A stretch of DNA of 64,000 nucleotides from DAOUJI01 sp965224415 (lineage in GTDB: Bacteria > Chloroflexota > Dehalococcoidia > Lucifugimonadales > JAGWBF01). The notes under the pieces were generated by a model, which saw only the letters and a list, made by a program, of their open reading frames with translations, ran no database searches and was not told where the DNA came from. The DNA lies in assembly GCA_965224415.1 (NCBI GenBank), contig CBDCZB010000001.1, positions 62,001-126,000 of the forward strand, written 5' to 3'. Positions 5,926-14,409 of the stretch are shown here, piece by piece (position 1 is the first letter of the stretch; each line of letters opens with the position of its first letter). Made by a program: the position numbers and the translations under genes.

Positions 5926-8031
5926 GTGGCGAAGGAGCGTTACGTGGTCCCTCCGGAGAATATATTCGGTTCACTGGACATCCGCATAGGAGTCTTCCTT
6001 GCGCTGGGCGCAGCCCTGGCCGTGTCCAACGCCATCTTCTATCACCGAGTCATCAGCCTGATAATGCTGGGCAAATCGACCAACAGGTTCGACCAACCCG
6101 TCCGCAGAATACTGCGGTTCCTGGGCATCGTCATGGCCCAGAGCAAGGTCCTCCAGCGCCTCTCCATCCGGGACAAGGCCGGGTTGGGCCACGTATTCGT
6201 CTTCTGGGGCTTCCTCTCTTTTCTGCTCAGCTACGTCATCTTCATATTCGGCGACTCCGCCTGGCGGCCCTTCTCCGAGACGCTGCTTACCGAAACCGGC
6301 GTCATGGTGTACGCCAGCTATCTGGACATATTCGCATTGATCATCGTCAGCTCACTGTTATGGGCTGTATTTCGCAGGTGGGTGGCCAAACCTCACCGCC
6401 TCAGCTTCGACCTGACCCGCGCTCCTGACGCAGTCATCATAGTGGCCCTTATTTCCACGCTCATGACTCTTACCGTCCTCACCGAGGCCTTCTACGTGGC
6501 CGAGGTGGAGGCCAAGGGCATCGACGGGGGCGCCCACGCGGAAGCCATCGTGGGAAAGGCCGTGGGCCAAGCCTTCCACAACGCCGGCATGGGCGTCGGA
6601 GTCGCCGATTTCGCCCAGGGGTTCGCCTGGTGGCTCCACCTGCTCATCATCCTGGGGTTCTCCATATACATACCCTTCTCGAAACACATGCACATGGTGG
6701 CGGCGCCCCTGAACGCCCTGTTCAACTCCCTCAAGCCCAGGGGCATCCTTGAGGCCATCGACCTGGAAAACACCGAGCGGTTCGGCGCGGGACGGGTCCA
6801 AGACTTCACCTGGAAGCAGCTGCTGGACGGCTACGCTTGCGCCGTCTGCGGCCGCTGCACCAACAACTGCCCCGCCCACCTTACCGGCAAGACCCTCTCC
6901 CCAATGCACATCGTGGAGGACATTAAGGACTACTTGATTGAGGTCGCTCCGGACGTCAAAGCGGGGAAGGACCCAGAAATCGCGATGATAGGGCACCTGC
7001 GGCTCACCGAGGAGGCAGTCTGGGACTGCGTCAACTGCGGCGCCTGCATGGAAGAATGTCCCGTGGCGGTCGAGCACGTGCCCACCATCATGGACATGCG
7101 GCGCAACCTGGTGCTGGAAGAGTCCAAGATGCCCGAGACCGCCATGAACGCCCTCTTAAGCATTGAACAACGCGGCCACCCCTGGAGGGGGACCCAGTTC
7201 TCCCGCACCGACTGGGCCCAGGGACTGGACGTGCCGACTCTGGCAGACAAGCCCGATGCAGAGGTCTTGTTCTGGGTCGGATGCACCGCGGCCCTGGAGC
7301 AAAGAAGCCAAGCCGTGGCGCGGTCCATGGTCAAGGCCCTCAAGGCGGCCAAGGTGGACTTTGCCATCCTGGGCGAGGAAGAACGGTGCACCGGCGACCC
7401 GGCAAGGCGCATGGGCAACGAATACCTCTTCCAAATCACGGCCCAGCAGAACATTGAGACCTTCAACACTTACAACGTCAAGAAGATAGTCACCATCTGC
7501 CCCCACTGCTTCAACACCATCAAGAACGAATACCCACAGCTGGGCGGCGAATTCGAGGTCCAGCACTACAGCCAGTTCGTCGACGAGTTGATTTCCCAGG
7601 GGCGCATCAAGCCCATCCGAATGATCGAGACTACGGTCGCCTACCACGACTCCTGCTTCCTGGGACGCCACAACGGAATCTACGACCAACCCAGGAACAT
7701 AGCCAAGGCCATACCCGGTGTTAAGCTGGTAGAGATGGCCCCCAGGTGCCGCGAGCAGGGCTTCTGCTGCGGAGCCGGAGGCGGCCACATGTGGGTGGAG
7801 GAGAGCCAGGGCGAGCGCATCAACCACATGCGCACTGACCACTTCCTGGGCACCGGCGCCCAGATCGTGGGGGTGTCCTGCCCCTTCTGCCTTCAGATGA
7901 TGACTGAAGGCATCCAGGCCAAGGGCCATGAAGGCGACAAGGAGGCCAAGGACCTCCTGGAAATTCTGGCTGACAGCCTGGAGCCTGAAGCCCCCGCTCC
8001 CCAAAGCGCGAACGGGGACAGCCGCGCTTAG
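5926..8031 (+). CDS. membrane iron-sulfur oxidoreductase (EtfD/HdrD-like)
   Basis: A 701-residue fusion protein. Residues 20-275 form a multi-helix membrane domain with several conserved histidines, like the cytochrome-b-type domain of NarI and HdrE. Then come two 4Fe-4S binding motifs, CAVCGRCTNNCPAH (from about 305) and CVNCGACMEECPVAVEH (from about 368). Two CCG-type domains follow, with CPHCFNTIKNEYP (about 525) and SCFLGRHNGIYDQPRN plus CCGAGGGHMW (about 613). This order is that of EtfD-like or HdrD-like proteins that pass electrons between electron-transfer flavoprotein and the quinone pool. No etfAB genes are adjacent, so the electron donor is inferred. It could serve acyl-CoA or other flavin dehydrogenases of the catabolic region. 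Start is GTG 5926 with a poor ribosome site. Confidence 0.88.
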   Translation: MAKERYVVPPENIFGSLDIRIGVFLALGAALAVSNAIFYHRVISLIMLGKSTNRFDQPVRRILRFLGIVMAQSKVLQRLSIRDKAGLGHVFVFWGFLSFLLSYVIFIFGDSAWRPFSETLLTETGVMVYASYLDIFALIIVSSLLWAVFRRWVAKPHRLSFDLTRAPDAVIIVALISTLMTLTVLTEAFYVAEVEAKGIDGGAHAEAIVGKAVGQAFHNAGMGVGVADFAQGFAWWLHLLIILGFSIYIPFSKHMHMVAAPLNALFNSLKPRGILEAIDLENTERFGAGRVQDFTWKQLLDGYACAVCGRCTNNCPAHLTGKTLSPMHIVEDIKDYLIEVAPDVKAGKDPEIAMIGHLRLTEEAVWDCVNCGACMEECPVAVEHVPTIMDMRRNLVLEESKMPETAMNALLSIEQRGHPWRGTQFSRTDWAQGLDVPTLADKPDAEVLFWVGCTAALEQRSQAVARSMVKALKAAKVDFAILGEEERCTGDPARRMGNEYLFQITAQQNIETFNTYNVKKIVTICPHCFNTIKNEYPQLGGEFEVQHYSQFVDELISQGRIKPIRMIETTVAYHDSCFLGRHNGIYDQPRNIAKAIPGVKLVEMAPRCREQGFCCGAGGGHMWVEESQGERINHMRTDHFLGTGAQIVGVSCPFCLQMMTEGIQAKGHEGDKEAKDLLEILADSLEPEAPAPQSANGDSRA

Positions 8032-8070
8032 CCCACGTTCCATGAATTCAGACTTAACAGGCGGTTAGAT

Positions 8071-8784
8071 TTGGACAACCTTATGATTTGGGCCCGCGGG
8101 GTCAACAAGACGTACAGCACGGGTGCAGTCCAGGTGCACGCCCTTAGAGGCGTTGACCTGGACGTCCGCCAGGGCGAGATGGTGGCTGTGATGGGTCCCA
8201 GCGGATGCGGCAAGACTACTCTGCTAAACTGCCTCTCGGGACTGGACGAGGTGGACTCCGGGGAGATACGGGTCGAGAACACGGAACTGCATAGCCTGCC
8301 CGACGACGAGCGGAGCGACTACCGCGCCCGCAGAATGGGGTTCGTGTTCCAGCTGTACAACCTGCTTCCCGTCCTTAGCGCAGTGGAGAACGTCGAGATG
8401 CCACTGCTCGTGTCGGGGACCAAGCCCGGTGAGGCCCGCAGCCGCAGCATGGAAATCCTCGACGTCGTGGGCCTCTCAGACAGGGCCCACCACCTGCCCG
8501 GAGAGCTGTCAGGGGGCCAGCGTCAACGTGTCACCATTGCCAGGGCCTTGGTGAACCAGCCGACCATTATATGGGCCGACGAACCCACCGGAGACCTGGA
8601 CAGCGAGACGGCCGAAGAGATAATTCAGCTTATGCGCGACCTGAACCGGCAGAACGGCCAGACCTTTGTTGTCGTCACCCACGACGACTACGTCGGAAGC
8701 TGCACCGACCGGATCATCCGAATGCGGGACGGCCAAGTCGTGGACTACGGCGACGGCTCTAGCCCGGCAGACGGGCGGGCGTAA
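8071..8784 (+). CDS. ABC transporter ATP-binding protein (LolD/MacB type)
   Basis: A 237-residue nucleotide-binding subunit with Walker A GPSGCGKTTLLN (about 48-59), a Q-loop region at VFQLYNLLPVLSAVENVEMP, signature LSGGQRQRVTIARAL (about 149-163), Walker B IIWADEPTGDLDS (about 170-182) and the His-switch in VVVTHD. The stretch QLYNLLP is typical of the MacB/LolD/FtsE group, which works with FtsX-like permeases. No permease lies beside it, so its partner must be elsewhere. The start is either TTG 8071 or ATG 8083. It follows the oxidoreductase by 39 bp. Confidence 0.88.
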   Translation: MDNLMIWARGVNKTYSTGAVQVHALRGVDLDVRQGEMVAVMGPSGCGKTTLLNCLSGLDEVDSGEIRVENTELHSLPDDERSDYRARRMGFVFQLYNLLPVLSAVENVEMPLLVSGTKPGEARSRSMEILDVVGLSDRAHHLPGELSGGQRQRVTIARALVNQPTIIWADEPTGDLDSETAEEIIQLMRDLNRQNGQTFVVVTHDDYVGSCTDRIIRMRDGQVVDYGDGSSPADGRA

Positions 8785-8857
8785 GCCGAGGCCACCCACT
8801 ATTCCGAATCTTCCTTCTTTATGATTCTAGTCCTGTTCACACCGGTCCAGGGCGTCG

Positions 8858-9510
8858 TTAGAGACCAAGCAACTCTTTCTTCTTGGCATCGAACTCTTCC
8901 TGTGTGAGGACGCCTCTCTCCAAGAGGTCCGCCAGCTTGTCTATCTCATCGGCGGCGGACCCAGGTTGACTTGCTTCAGGTGTGGAGGCCGCAGCGGAAG
9001 TTTTGGCTTCGTCGGTAGAACCTCTAGCCGCGTTGACGAGTTCAACAATGCTAGGAACGGCGGACGCAATCAAGATTAGGGACCCGACTAGACTAAGGTA
9101 AATCCCCGCCCCTATGGACAATGCACCCTCGGACTCGTCGACCAATCCGTTCAAGTCGACCCATTTCAGGACAACAGCGATCAATATGGCGATTCCCGCC
9201 AACGAAACAGCTCTGTCAACCCATGCCCAGTGGGGGGATCCTCGGCTAGTAGAGGCGATGCCCAGATACGATGCAGCCTTGTCCAGCCAGGGGGCCGTCT
9301 CTTGAGTCTCGCCGATAAGGTGACGCCACCCGATCGCCACTAAGGATAATATGGCGAACGCAAGAACGGTCTCTCCCTCTGCAAAGTCCATCCCCGTGGC
9401 CGATTCGTCGTACCCGGCGACGGTGGCCACGCGACCAACGCCCCTATTAGAGCGAGCAGTCCTCCTAGGGCTCCGAGACCTCTCCACACCAGGGGATTGA
9501 TTCCAGACAT
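8858..9510 (-). CDS. SHOCT-domain membrane protein with apparent frameshift
   Basis: The probable true start is ATG 9510, preceded by AAGGAGG at good spacing; it opens with MSGINPLVWRG and a clear membrane helix. That frame diverges after the run of four C at 9441-9444 (G on the minus strand). The downstream frame then supplies three more hydrophobic segments (starting TVLAFAILSL, AVSLAGIAIL and IYLSLVGSLI) and a C-terminal SHOCT motif (DEIDKLADLLERGVLTQEEF), which usually mediates oligomerisation. One missing base there would restore a protein of about 217 residues with four membrane helices. A sequencing deletion, a real mutation or -1 frameshifting are all possible. An alternative single-frame reading extends to 9604 but lacks the first helix. 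Confidence 0.65.
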
Positions 9511-9725
9511 GCGTAGCCTCCTTAACCACATAAGATGCCGCAGGCGTCTGCCGGTTCTGGACAACCGTACCCAAGGCCGTGCCGCCCTGGGGCAACGTGC
9601 GCATTACAGCATAGGATAGTTGCGCTGGGCAAGTTTCTGTTTCATTCTGCGTATATTTTCACGTCTTTCCAGGAGGAATAGGCCGATGCTTCCCCATTGG
9701 TCCTGAAGGGAAAAGTCGAAGCCTG

Positions 9726-9744
9726 CCCTGAGCTTGCTGAAGGG
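9726..9744. repeat. short dispersed repeat (CCTGAGCTTGCTGAAGG type)
   Basis: A 19-bp imperfect dyad of the kind CCTGAGCNTGTCGAAGG, widespread in bacterial intergenic DNA. A related copy is at 49976-49992. It lies in the 220-bp gap upstream of the frameshifted membrane protein; the rest of the gap shows nothing clear. Confidence 0.4.
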
Positions 9745-9823
9745 ATGAGGGGGATCGAGCGATGCCAACCGGCACGGGGCACCGTTAAGCGATTAGGAGG
9801 ACCTTAGGCCGGAATCCCCTGAG

Positions 9824-11161
9824 TTAAAGCTGAGGGAGGTAACGCTTTATCTCGTAGTCGGTGATTTGAGTGCGGAACTCGTTCCACTCCAGCTTCTTGT
9901 TCTCCAAGAACACCCGGAATACGTGGTCTCCCAGAGCCTCCTGGAGCAGTTGGCTGTTCTCGGCTAGCTTGATGGCCTCATGCAGGCTGCCTGGCAGAGC
10001 GGCTATCCCCCTGGCGGCTCTGGTCTCCTCGGACATGTCGAATACGTTCTCCTCGGTGGGCGGGGGAACTTCGTATTCGTTTTCGATTCCTTTGAGGCCG
10101 GCGGCCAGCATCACGCTGAAGGCAAGGTAGGGGTTGCACGCCGGGTCAGGCGCACGGTACTCGATGTGCACCGAGTCCTGGCGGCCAGGTCTGTAGGAGG
10201 GGACGCGTATCAGGTCGGAACGGTTCTTCATCGCCCACGATATGTACATGGGCGCTTCGTGGCCCGGCGTCAACCTTTTGTAAGAGTTTACCCATTGGTT
10301 GGTCACCAAAGTGATCTCCGGTGCGTGGCGCAGCAGGCCAGCCGTGTAGAGCCGGCCTATTTGGGATAGCTCGCCCGGATTGTTCGGGTCGAAGAAGGAG
10401 TTGGAGTCCCCCTGGAAGAGGGACTGGTGTACGTGCATGCCCGAACCGTTGACACCTGGCAGAGGCTTTGGCATGAAGGTGGCGTAGACGTTGTTCTGGG
10501 AGGCCACCTCTTTAATGACCAGCTTGCTGGTGGTGACGTTGTCCGCCATAGTGATGGCGTCGGTGTACTGAAGGTCGATTTCATGCTGCCCAGGAGCCGC
10601 TTCATGGTGGGAATATTTGACCGGAATTCCCATTTCGGCCAACGTCAGGACCGTCTCGCGGCGCAGGTCGGTCCCCAGTTCCATTGACAATTGGTCGAAA
10701 TAGCCGCCTTTGTCGATGGCCTTGGGGTCTTCGGTTCCTGTGAGATAGAAGTATTCGAACTCCGGGCCGACATAGTAAGTAAACCCCAGGTTGGATGCCT
10801 TCCGCACGTTCCTCTTAAGGACGAATCTTGGGTCTCCCTCGAACGGATCGCCGGTGGGCTTGTGGATGTCGCAGAACATCCTTGCCACCGAGTTCTGACG
10901 GGGACGCCAGCTGAGTATGCGGAACGTAGTGGGGTCGGGCCGGGCGACCATGTCGCTCTCGTCTATGCGAACGAAACCCTCGATGGACGACCCGTCAAAC
11001 GCAACCCCTTGCTCCAGGGCGTCCTCAAGCTCCTCCACGGTGATGGCGAATCCCTTGAGAGCTCCCAGAATGTCGCAGAACCAGAGCCGGATGAACTTTA
11101 CGTCGTTCTCCCGCGCAGTCCTAAGGACAAACTCTTTCGCTTCATCTTGGGCCCAAGTCAT
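9824..11161 (-). CDS. glnA: glutamine synthetase, type I (alpha-like)
   Basis: Forms glutamine from glutamate, ammonia and ATP. Family motifs include VAFDGSSIEGFVRIDESDM near residue 50, EFEYFYLTG, the ATP-binding NGSGMHVHQSLF and RIPSYRPGRQDSVHIEYR-like strands. Length 445 and the lack of the Asn-Leu-Tyr adenylylation loop (here ENVFDMSEE) indicate the GSI-alpha subtype, regulated otherwise than by adenylylation. It is the last gene of a nitrogen block with a second glutamine synthetase and two Amt genes. ATG 11161 has GGAG about 9 nt upstream. Confidence 0.95.
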   Translation of the reverse strand: MTWAQDEAKEFVLRTARENDVKFIRLWFCDILGALKGFAITVEELEDALEQGVAFDGSSIEGFVRIDESDMVARPDPTTFRILSWRPRQNSVARMFCDIHKPTGDPFEGDPRFVLKRNVRKASNLGFTYYVGPEFEYFYLTGTEDPKAIDKGGYFDQLSMELGTDLRRETVLTLAEMGIPVKYSHHEAAPGQHEIDLQYTDAITMADNVTTSKLVIKEVASQNNVYATFMPKPLPGVNGSGMHVHQSLFQGDSNSFFDPNNPGELSQIGRLYTAGLLRHAPEITLVTNQWVNSYKRLTPGHEAPMYISWAMKNRSDLIRVPSYRPGRQDSVHIEYRAPDPACNPYLAFSVMLAAGLKGIENEYEVPPPTEENVFDMSEETRAARGIAALPGSLHEAIKLAENSQLLQEALGDHVFRVFLENKKLEWNEFRTQITDYEIKRYLPQL

Positions 11162-11240
11162 AACCGATTCTCCAGCAGAGGTCTCCGATTGGGAAATATT
11201 GAGTTACGTGTCGAGGATTGGCCGTCGCTAGGGATAAAGT

Positions 11241-11279
11241 GCGGCAGGCTTGGGATCCGGACCCCGTAGGGCCTGCCGC
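11241..11279 (-). terminator. terminator-like hairpin between the two glnA genes
   Basis: A 9-bp perfect GC-rich stem (11241-11249 with 11271-11279) lies in the 169-bp gap. On the minus strand it is followed by ACTTTATCCC, a poor T tract. It may attenuate read-through from the upstream glutamine synthetase into the downstream one. Confidence 0.4.
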
Positions 11280-11330
11280 AACGATTCTATTGACCGGCGC
11301 AGGTCGTGTCAATTTGGACGCCGATTCGGG

Positions 11331-12755
11331 CTAGGCGTCGAAGTACATGAAGAACTCATACGGGTGGGGCCGCAGCCTGATGTTGTCCAAGTCGCCCTTC
11401 TTGTAGTCCAACCAGGTCTCGATCAGGTCGTCGGTGAACACGCCGCCCCGAAGCAGGAACTCGTAGTCGTTCTCCAGCGATGCCAGGGCCTCGTCCAGGG
11501 AACCGGGCACCTGCCGTATCTTGGCGAGCTCTTCGGGCGGCAACTCATATAGGTTCTGGTCCACCGGGTCCGGCGGCTCTATTTCGTTTATGACTCCGTC
11601 TATTCCCGCCATCAGCATAGCCGAAAACGCGACATACGGGTTGCAGGTGGGGTCGGGAGCGCGGAACTCCAGCCTCCGGGCTGCGGGACTGGCGGAATAG
11701 GTCGGAATCCGTATGCAGGCCGAGCGGTTCCGGACAGAGTAGACCAGGTTGACTGGAGCCTCGAAGCCGGGCACCAGCCGCTTGTAGCTGTTGGTGGTGG
11801 GGGCTATGAAGGCCAGCAGCGCCGGGGCGTGCTGGAGCAGCCCGCCGATGTAATGGCGGCAAGTGGCGCTGAGCATGGCGTAGCCGTTGGCGTCGTAGAA
11901 GAGGTTCTGCCCTTCCCTCCAAAGACTCTGGTGGGTGTGCATTCCTGTGCCGTTGTCGCCGAAAAGAGGCTTGGGCATGAAGGTCGCCACCTTGCCATAC
12001 CTGTGAGCCACGTTCTTGACCACGTACTTGAGTATCGTGACCGTGTCGGCCATTTTGGTCAGGCTGTCGAAGCGGACGTCGATCTCGGCCTGTCCCGCCG
12101 TTGCCACCTCGTGGTGGTGTTTCTCGACGATGATGCCAAACCGCTCGATTTCCTGCACGGCCTCCGTGCGTATGTCCTGGAAGGTGTCGAAGGGGGGTGT
12201 CGGGAAGTAGCCTTCCTTGTGGCGGGGCCTGTAGGCCAGGTTGCGGCCGCCGTCCACTGTGCCGGGCTGGCCTGAGTTCCATATCCCTTCATCCGAATCG
12301 ATGAAGTAGTAGCCTTCATTGCTGGTCTGGTTGAACCGGGCCGAGTCGAATATGAAAAATTCGGGTTCCGGCCCCCAGTAGCTCACGTCGGCAATCCCGG
12401 AGCTTTTTAGGTACTCCTCCGCCTTGTGGGCGACGTTGCGCGGGTCCCGGGTGAAGGTGTCCCGGGTCACTGGGTCCAGGATGTCGCAAATCATGGTCAA
12501 GGTCGGCGCCTTGAAGAAGGGGTCCATGTTGGCGGTGGTCGTGTCCGGGATGAGAAGCATGTCGCTCTCGTCAATGGACTTGAACCCGCGAATGCTCGAC
12601 CCGTCGAACCCGTAGCCCTCCGCCAGGTTGTCTTCGTTCAGCTCGCTCAGGGGAATGGAGACGTGCTGGAACGTGCCGGGCAGGTCCGTGAACTTCAGGT
12701 CGATGATCCCTATCTTGTTGTCGGTGGCATGTCTAACAACTTCTTCCGGGGTCAT
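11331..12755 (-). CDS. glnA: glutamine synthetase, type I (beta-like, adenylylatable)
   Basis: A second glutamine synthetase of 474 residues. Motifs include YGFDGSSIRGFKSIDESDM, GPEPEFFIFDSARF, HHHEVATAGQAEID, NGTGMHTHQSLW and FRAPDPTCNPY. It carries DQNLYELPPEE near residue 400, which corresponds to the tyrosine loop adenylylated in GSI-beta enzymes, unlike the neighbouring alpha-like copy. The two paralogues are therefore likely under different control. The GlnE adenylyltransferase and PII proteins are not in the window. A strong AGGAGG precedes ATG 12755. Confidence 0.96.
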   Translation of the reverse strand: MTPEEVVRHATDNKIGIIDLKFTDLPGTFQHVSIPLSELNEDNLAEGYGFDGSSIRGFKSIDESDMLLIPDTTTANMDPFFKAPTLTMICDILDPVTRDTFTRDPRNVAHKAEEYLKSSGIADVSYWGPEPEFFIFDSARFNQTSNEGYYFIDSDEGIWNSGQPGTVDGGRNLAYRPRHKEGYFPTPPFDTFQDIRTEAVQEIERFGIIVEKHHHEVATAGQAEIDVRFDSLTKMADTVTILKYVVKNVAHRYGKVATFMPKPLFGDNGTGMHTHQSLWREGQNLFYDANGYAMLSATCRHYIGGLLQHAPALLAFIAPTTNSYKRLVPGFEAPVNLVYSVRNRSACIRIPTYSASPAARRLEFRAPDPTCNPYVAFSAMLMAGIDGVINEIEPPDPVDQNLYELPPEELAKIRQVPGSLDEALASLENDYEFLLRGGVFTDDLIETWLDYKKGDLDNIRLRPHPYEFFMYFDA

Positions 12756-12824
12756 TGAAGGGTTCCTCCTATTGGAATTCGTTTCTAGTAACCGCGTTGC
12801 CTGGCAAGGGATGGCGCGGAACGT

Positions 12825-14078
12825 CTATTCCTCGTCATCCCCCGACCCGCCGGCGATGCCCATGATGGACTCGTCACCGGGGACATAAGCTTCCTCTCCG
12901 TGTTGGGACAGGTCTAACCCCTCTTCCTCTTGGGACTCATCGGCCCTTATGCCGAGGGTGTACTTGATTGCGACGAGTATCACAGCGGTGGTGACCAGGG
13001 CCCATCCCCAGGTGGCGCCTATTCCAGCCAGCTGGAACAGGATCTGCTCTCCTCGGGTGACGCCTTCCGCCAGTCCTCCGAACCCTATCCCTACGAACAG
13101 TCCGGTGGCCAAGGCGCCCCAGGTCCCTCCCATGCCGTGGACACCCCAGACGGCCAAAGCGTCGTCAACCTTGAGTTTCTGCAAAAGCTCGACGGCGCCA
13201 TAGCAGATGACCCCGGCGCCCAGTCCGATGATGAGGGCTGGCATTGCGCCGACGAAACCAGCGGCGGGAGTGATGGCCACCAGCCCTGCGACGGCCCCGG
13301 AGGCCGCTCCCACCAGGCTGGGCTTCTTTCCGAATATCCAGGACATGCCCACCCACGCGCACATGGCCATAGCCGTGGCGGTGTTGGTGACCACGAATGC
13401 GTTGACCGCAGTCCCGTTGGCGCCCAAGGCGCTTCCTGCGTTGAATCCGAACCACCCGAACCAGAGCAGCCCGGCTCCCAGCACTATCATCGGAACGTTG
13501 TGGGGAGTCATCGGCCGCTGGCCGAACCCGATGCGCGGCCCAATGACGAACGCCGCCACTAGGGCTGCCACGCCAGCGTTGATGTGGACGACGGTGCCGC
13601 CCGCAAAGTCAAGCGCTCCAAGCTGGAAGAGCCATCCGTCGCCGTGCCATACCCAGTGGGCCACCGGAGCGTATACGATGGTCACCCAAAGCACGGTGAA
13701 GATGACGAATGCGCTGAATTTCATGCGCTCGGCGAATGCGCCCGTTATCAGGGCGGGCGTGATGATGGCGAACATGGCCTGGAAGATCATGAACGCCTGG
13801 TCCGGTATGTTCCCGCCTTCTTCGGCGCTGACTCCGTTGAGTCCGAACAACTTCAGGTTTCCGATGAAACCGCCAATGTCATTGCCGAAGGCCAGGCTGT
13901 ATCCCCACAGCACCCAGACAACGCCCACGATGCCGATGGTCATGAAGCTGTACATTATGGTGGACAGGACATTCTTCCGACGTGACAGACCGCCGTAGAA
14001 GAACGCCAGCCCGGGCGTCATAAGCAGCACCAGAGCCGATGACGTTAGGACCCATGCTGTATCTCCTGAGTCAATCAT
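12825..14078 (-). CDS. amt: ammonium transporter Amt (copy 1)
   Basis: A 417-residue, roughly 11-helix ammonium channel. The twin pore histidines sit in GGTVVHINAGVAALVAAF and in WGVHGMGGTWGALATGLF. The conserved opening is SSALVLLMTPGLAFFYGGL. The C-terminal tail is long and acidic (QEEEGLDLSQHGEEAY), the segment that contacts PII proteins in relatives. It starts at ATG 14078 behind AAGGAGGG. It lacks an obvious cleaved signal peptide, unlike copy 2. Confidence 0.95.
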   Translation of the reverse strand: MIDSGDTAWVLTSSALVLLMTPGLAFFYGGLSRRKNVLSTIMYSFMTIGIVGVVWVLWGYSLAFGNDIGGFIGNLKLFGLNGVSAEEGGNIPDQAFMIFQAMFAIITPALITGAFAERMKFSAFVIFTVLWVTIVYAPVAHWVWHGDGWLFQLGALDFAGGTVVHINAGVAALVAAFVIGPRIGFGQRPMTPHNVPMIVLGAGLLWFGWFGFNAGSALGANGTAVNAFVVTNTATAMAMCAWVGMSWIFGKKPSLVGAASGAVAGLVAITPAAGFVGAMPALIIGLGAGVICYGAVELLQKLKVDDALAVWGVHGMGGTWGALATGLFVGIGFGGLAEGVTRGEQILFQLAGIGATWGWALVTTAVILVAIKYTLGIRADESQEEEGLDLSQHGEEAYVPGDESIMGIAGGSGDDEE

Positions 14079-14130
14079 GACAGCCTAACCCTCCTTTCCA
14101 TTTTCCCGCTCCTGTTGTTCTCCGACAAGC

Positions 14131-14166
14131 AACCCAGTCCATGCCCCTGCGGGTATGGACTGGGTT
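14131..14166 (-). terminator. hairpin between the small membrane gene and amt copy 1
   Basis: A 12-bp perfect stem (14131-14142 with 14155-14166) whose loop contains a further GC-rich pairing. There is no T run on either strand, so it may be an mRNA processing or attenuation element rather than a full terminator. Confidence 0.4.
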
Positions 14167-14193
14167 AGCCTCGGTCTTATCTTGGTTTGGTTG

Positions 14194-14283
14194 TTAGTTC
14201 TTCTGAGCGAACTTTCTCGGAAGCACAACCCACAACGCGAAGAGTCCTACGAACACGGCTCCCGCTAGAATTGCTGGCAACAT
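14194..14283 (-). CDS. 29-residue membrane peptide in the amt locus
   Basis: Read from ATG 14283 with GGAGG about 5 nt upstream, this tiny gene encodes one membrane helix (AILAGAVFVGLFALWVVL) and a basic C-terminus (PRKFAQKN). The longer in-frame reading up to 14385 runs through an inverted repeat and is unlikely. It sits between the two Amt genes in the same direction. Its size and location suggest a small membrane regulator or accessory peptide; no family is recognised. Confidence 0.55.
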   Translation of the reverse strand: MLPAILAGAVFVGLFALWVVLPRKFAQKN

Positions 14284-14326
14284 ATTTCCTCCATCTCTTC
14301 GCTGTCGTCTTGACATGCATTCTGAG

Positions 14327-14389
14327 GGCAATGTGTTTCGGACTTTTTGCATCGATGTTAAATCTTTGTTACATCCGAAACACATTGCC
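14327..14389. repeat. 16-bp inverted repeat with 31-nt spacer
   Basis: The arms 14327-14342 and 14374-14389 are perfect reverse complements of 16 bp around a 31-nt AT-rich spacer. It occupies the gap downstream of amt copy 2 and upstream of the 29-residue peptide. On the minus-strand transcript it would form a stem-loop. The arm and spacer lengths equal those at 1342-1404 although the sequences differ. Confidence 0.6.
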
Positions 14390-14409
14390 TTGATCTTGTT
14401 TCCGCTTGC

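Noticed and set aside
8858..9604. Longer single-frame start for the SHOCT protein at 9604
   Set aside because: Its N-terminal part is basic and Ser/Arg-rich, without a membrane helix and with no good ribosome site, whereas 9510 has both in the other frame.
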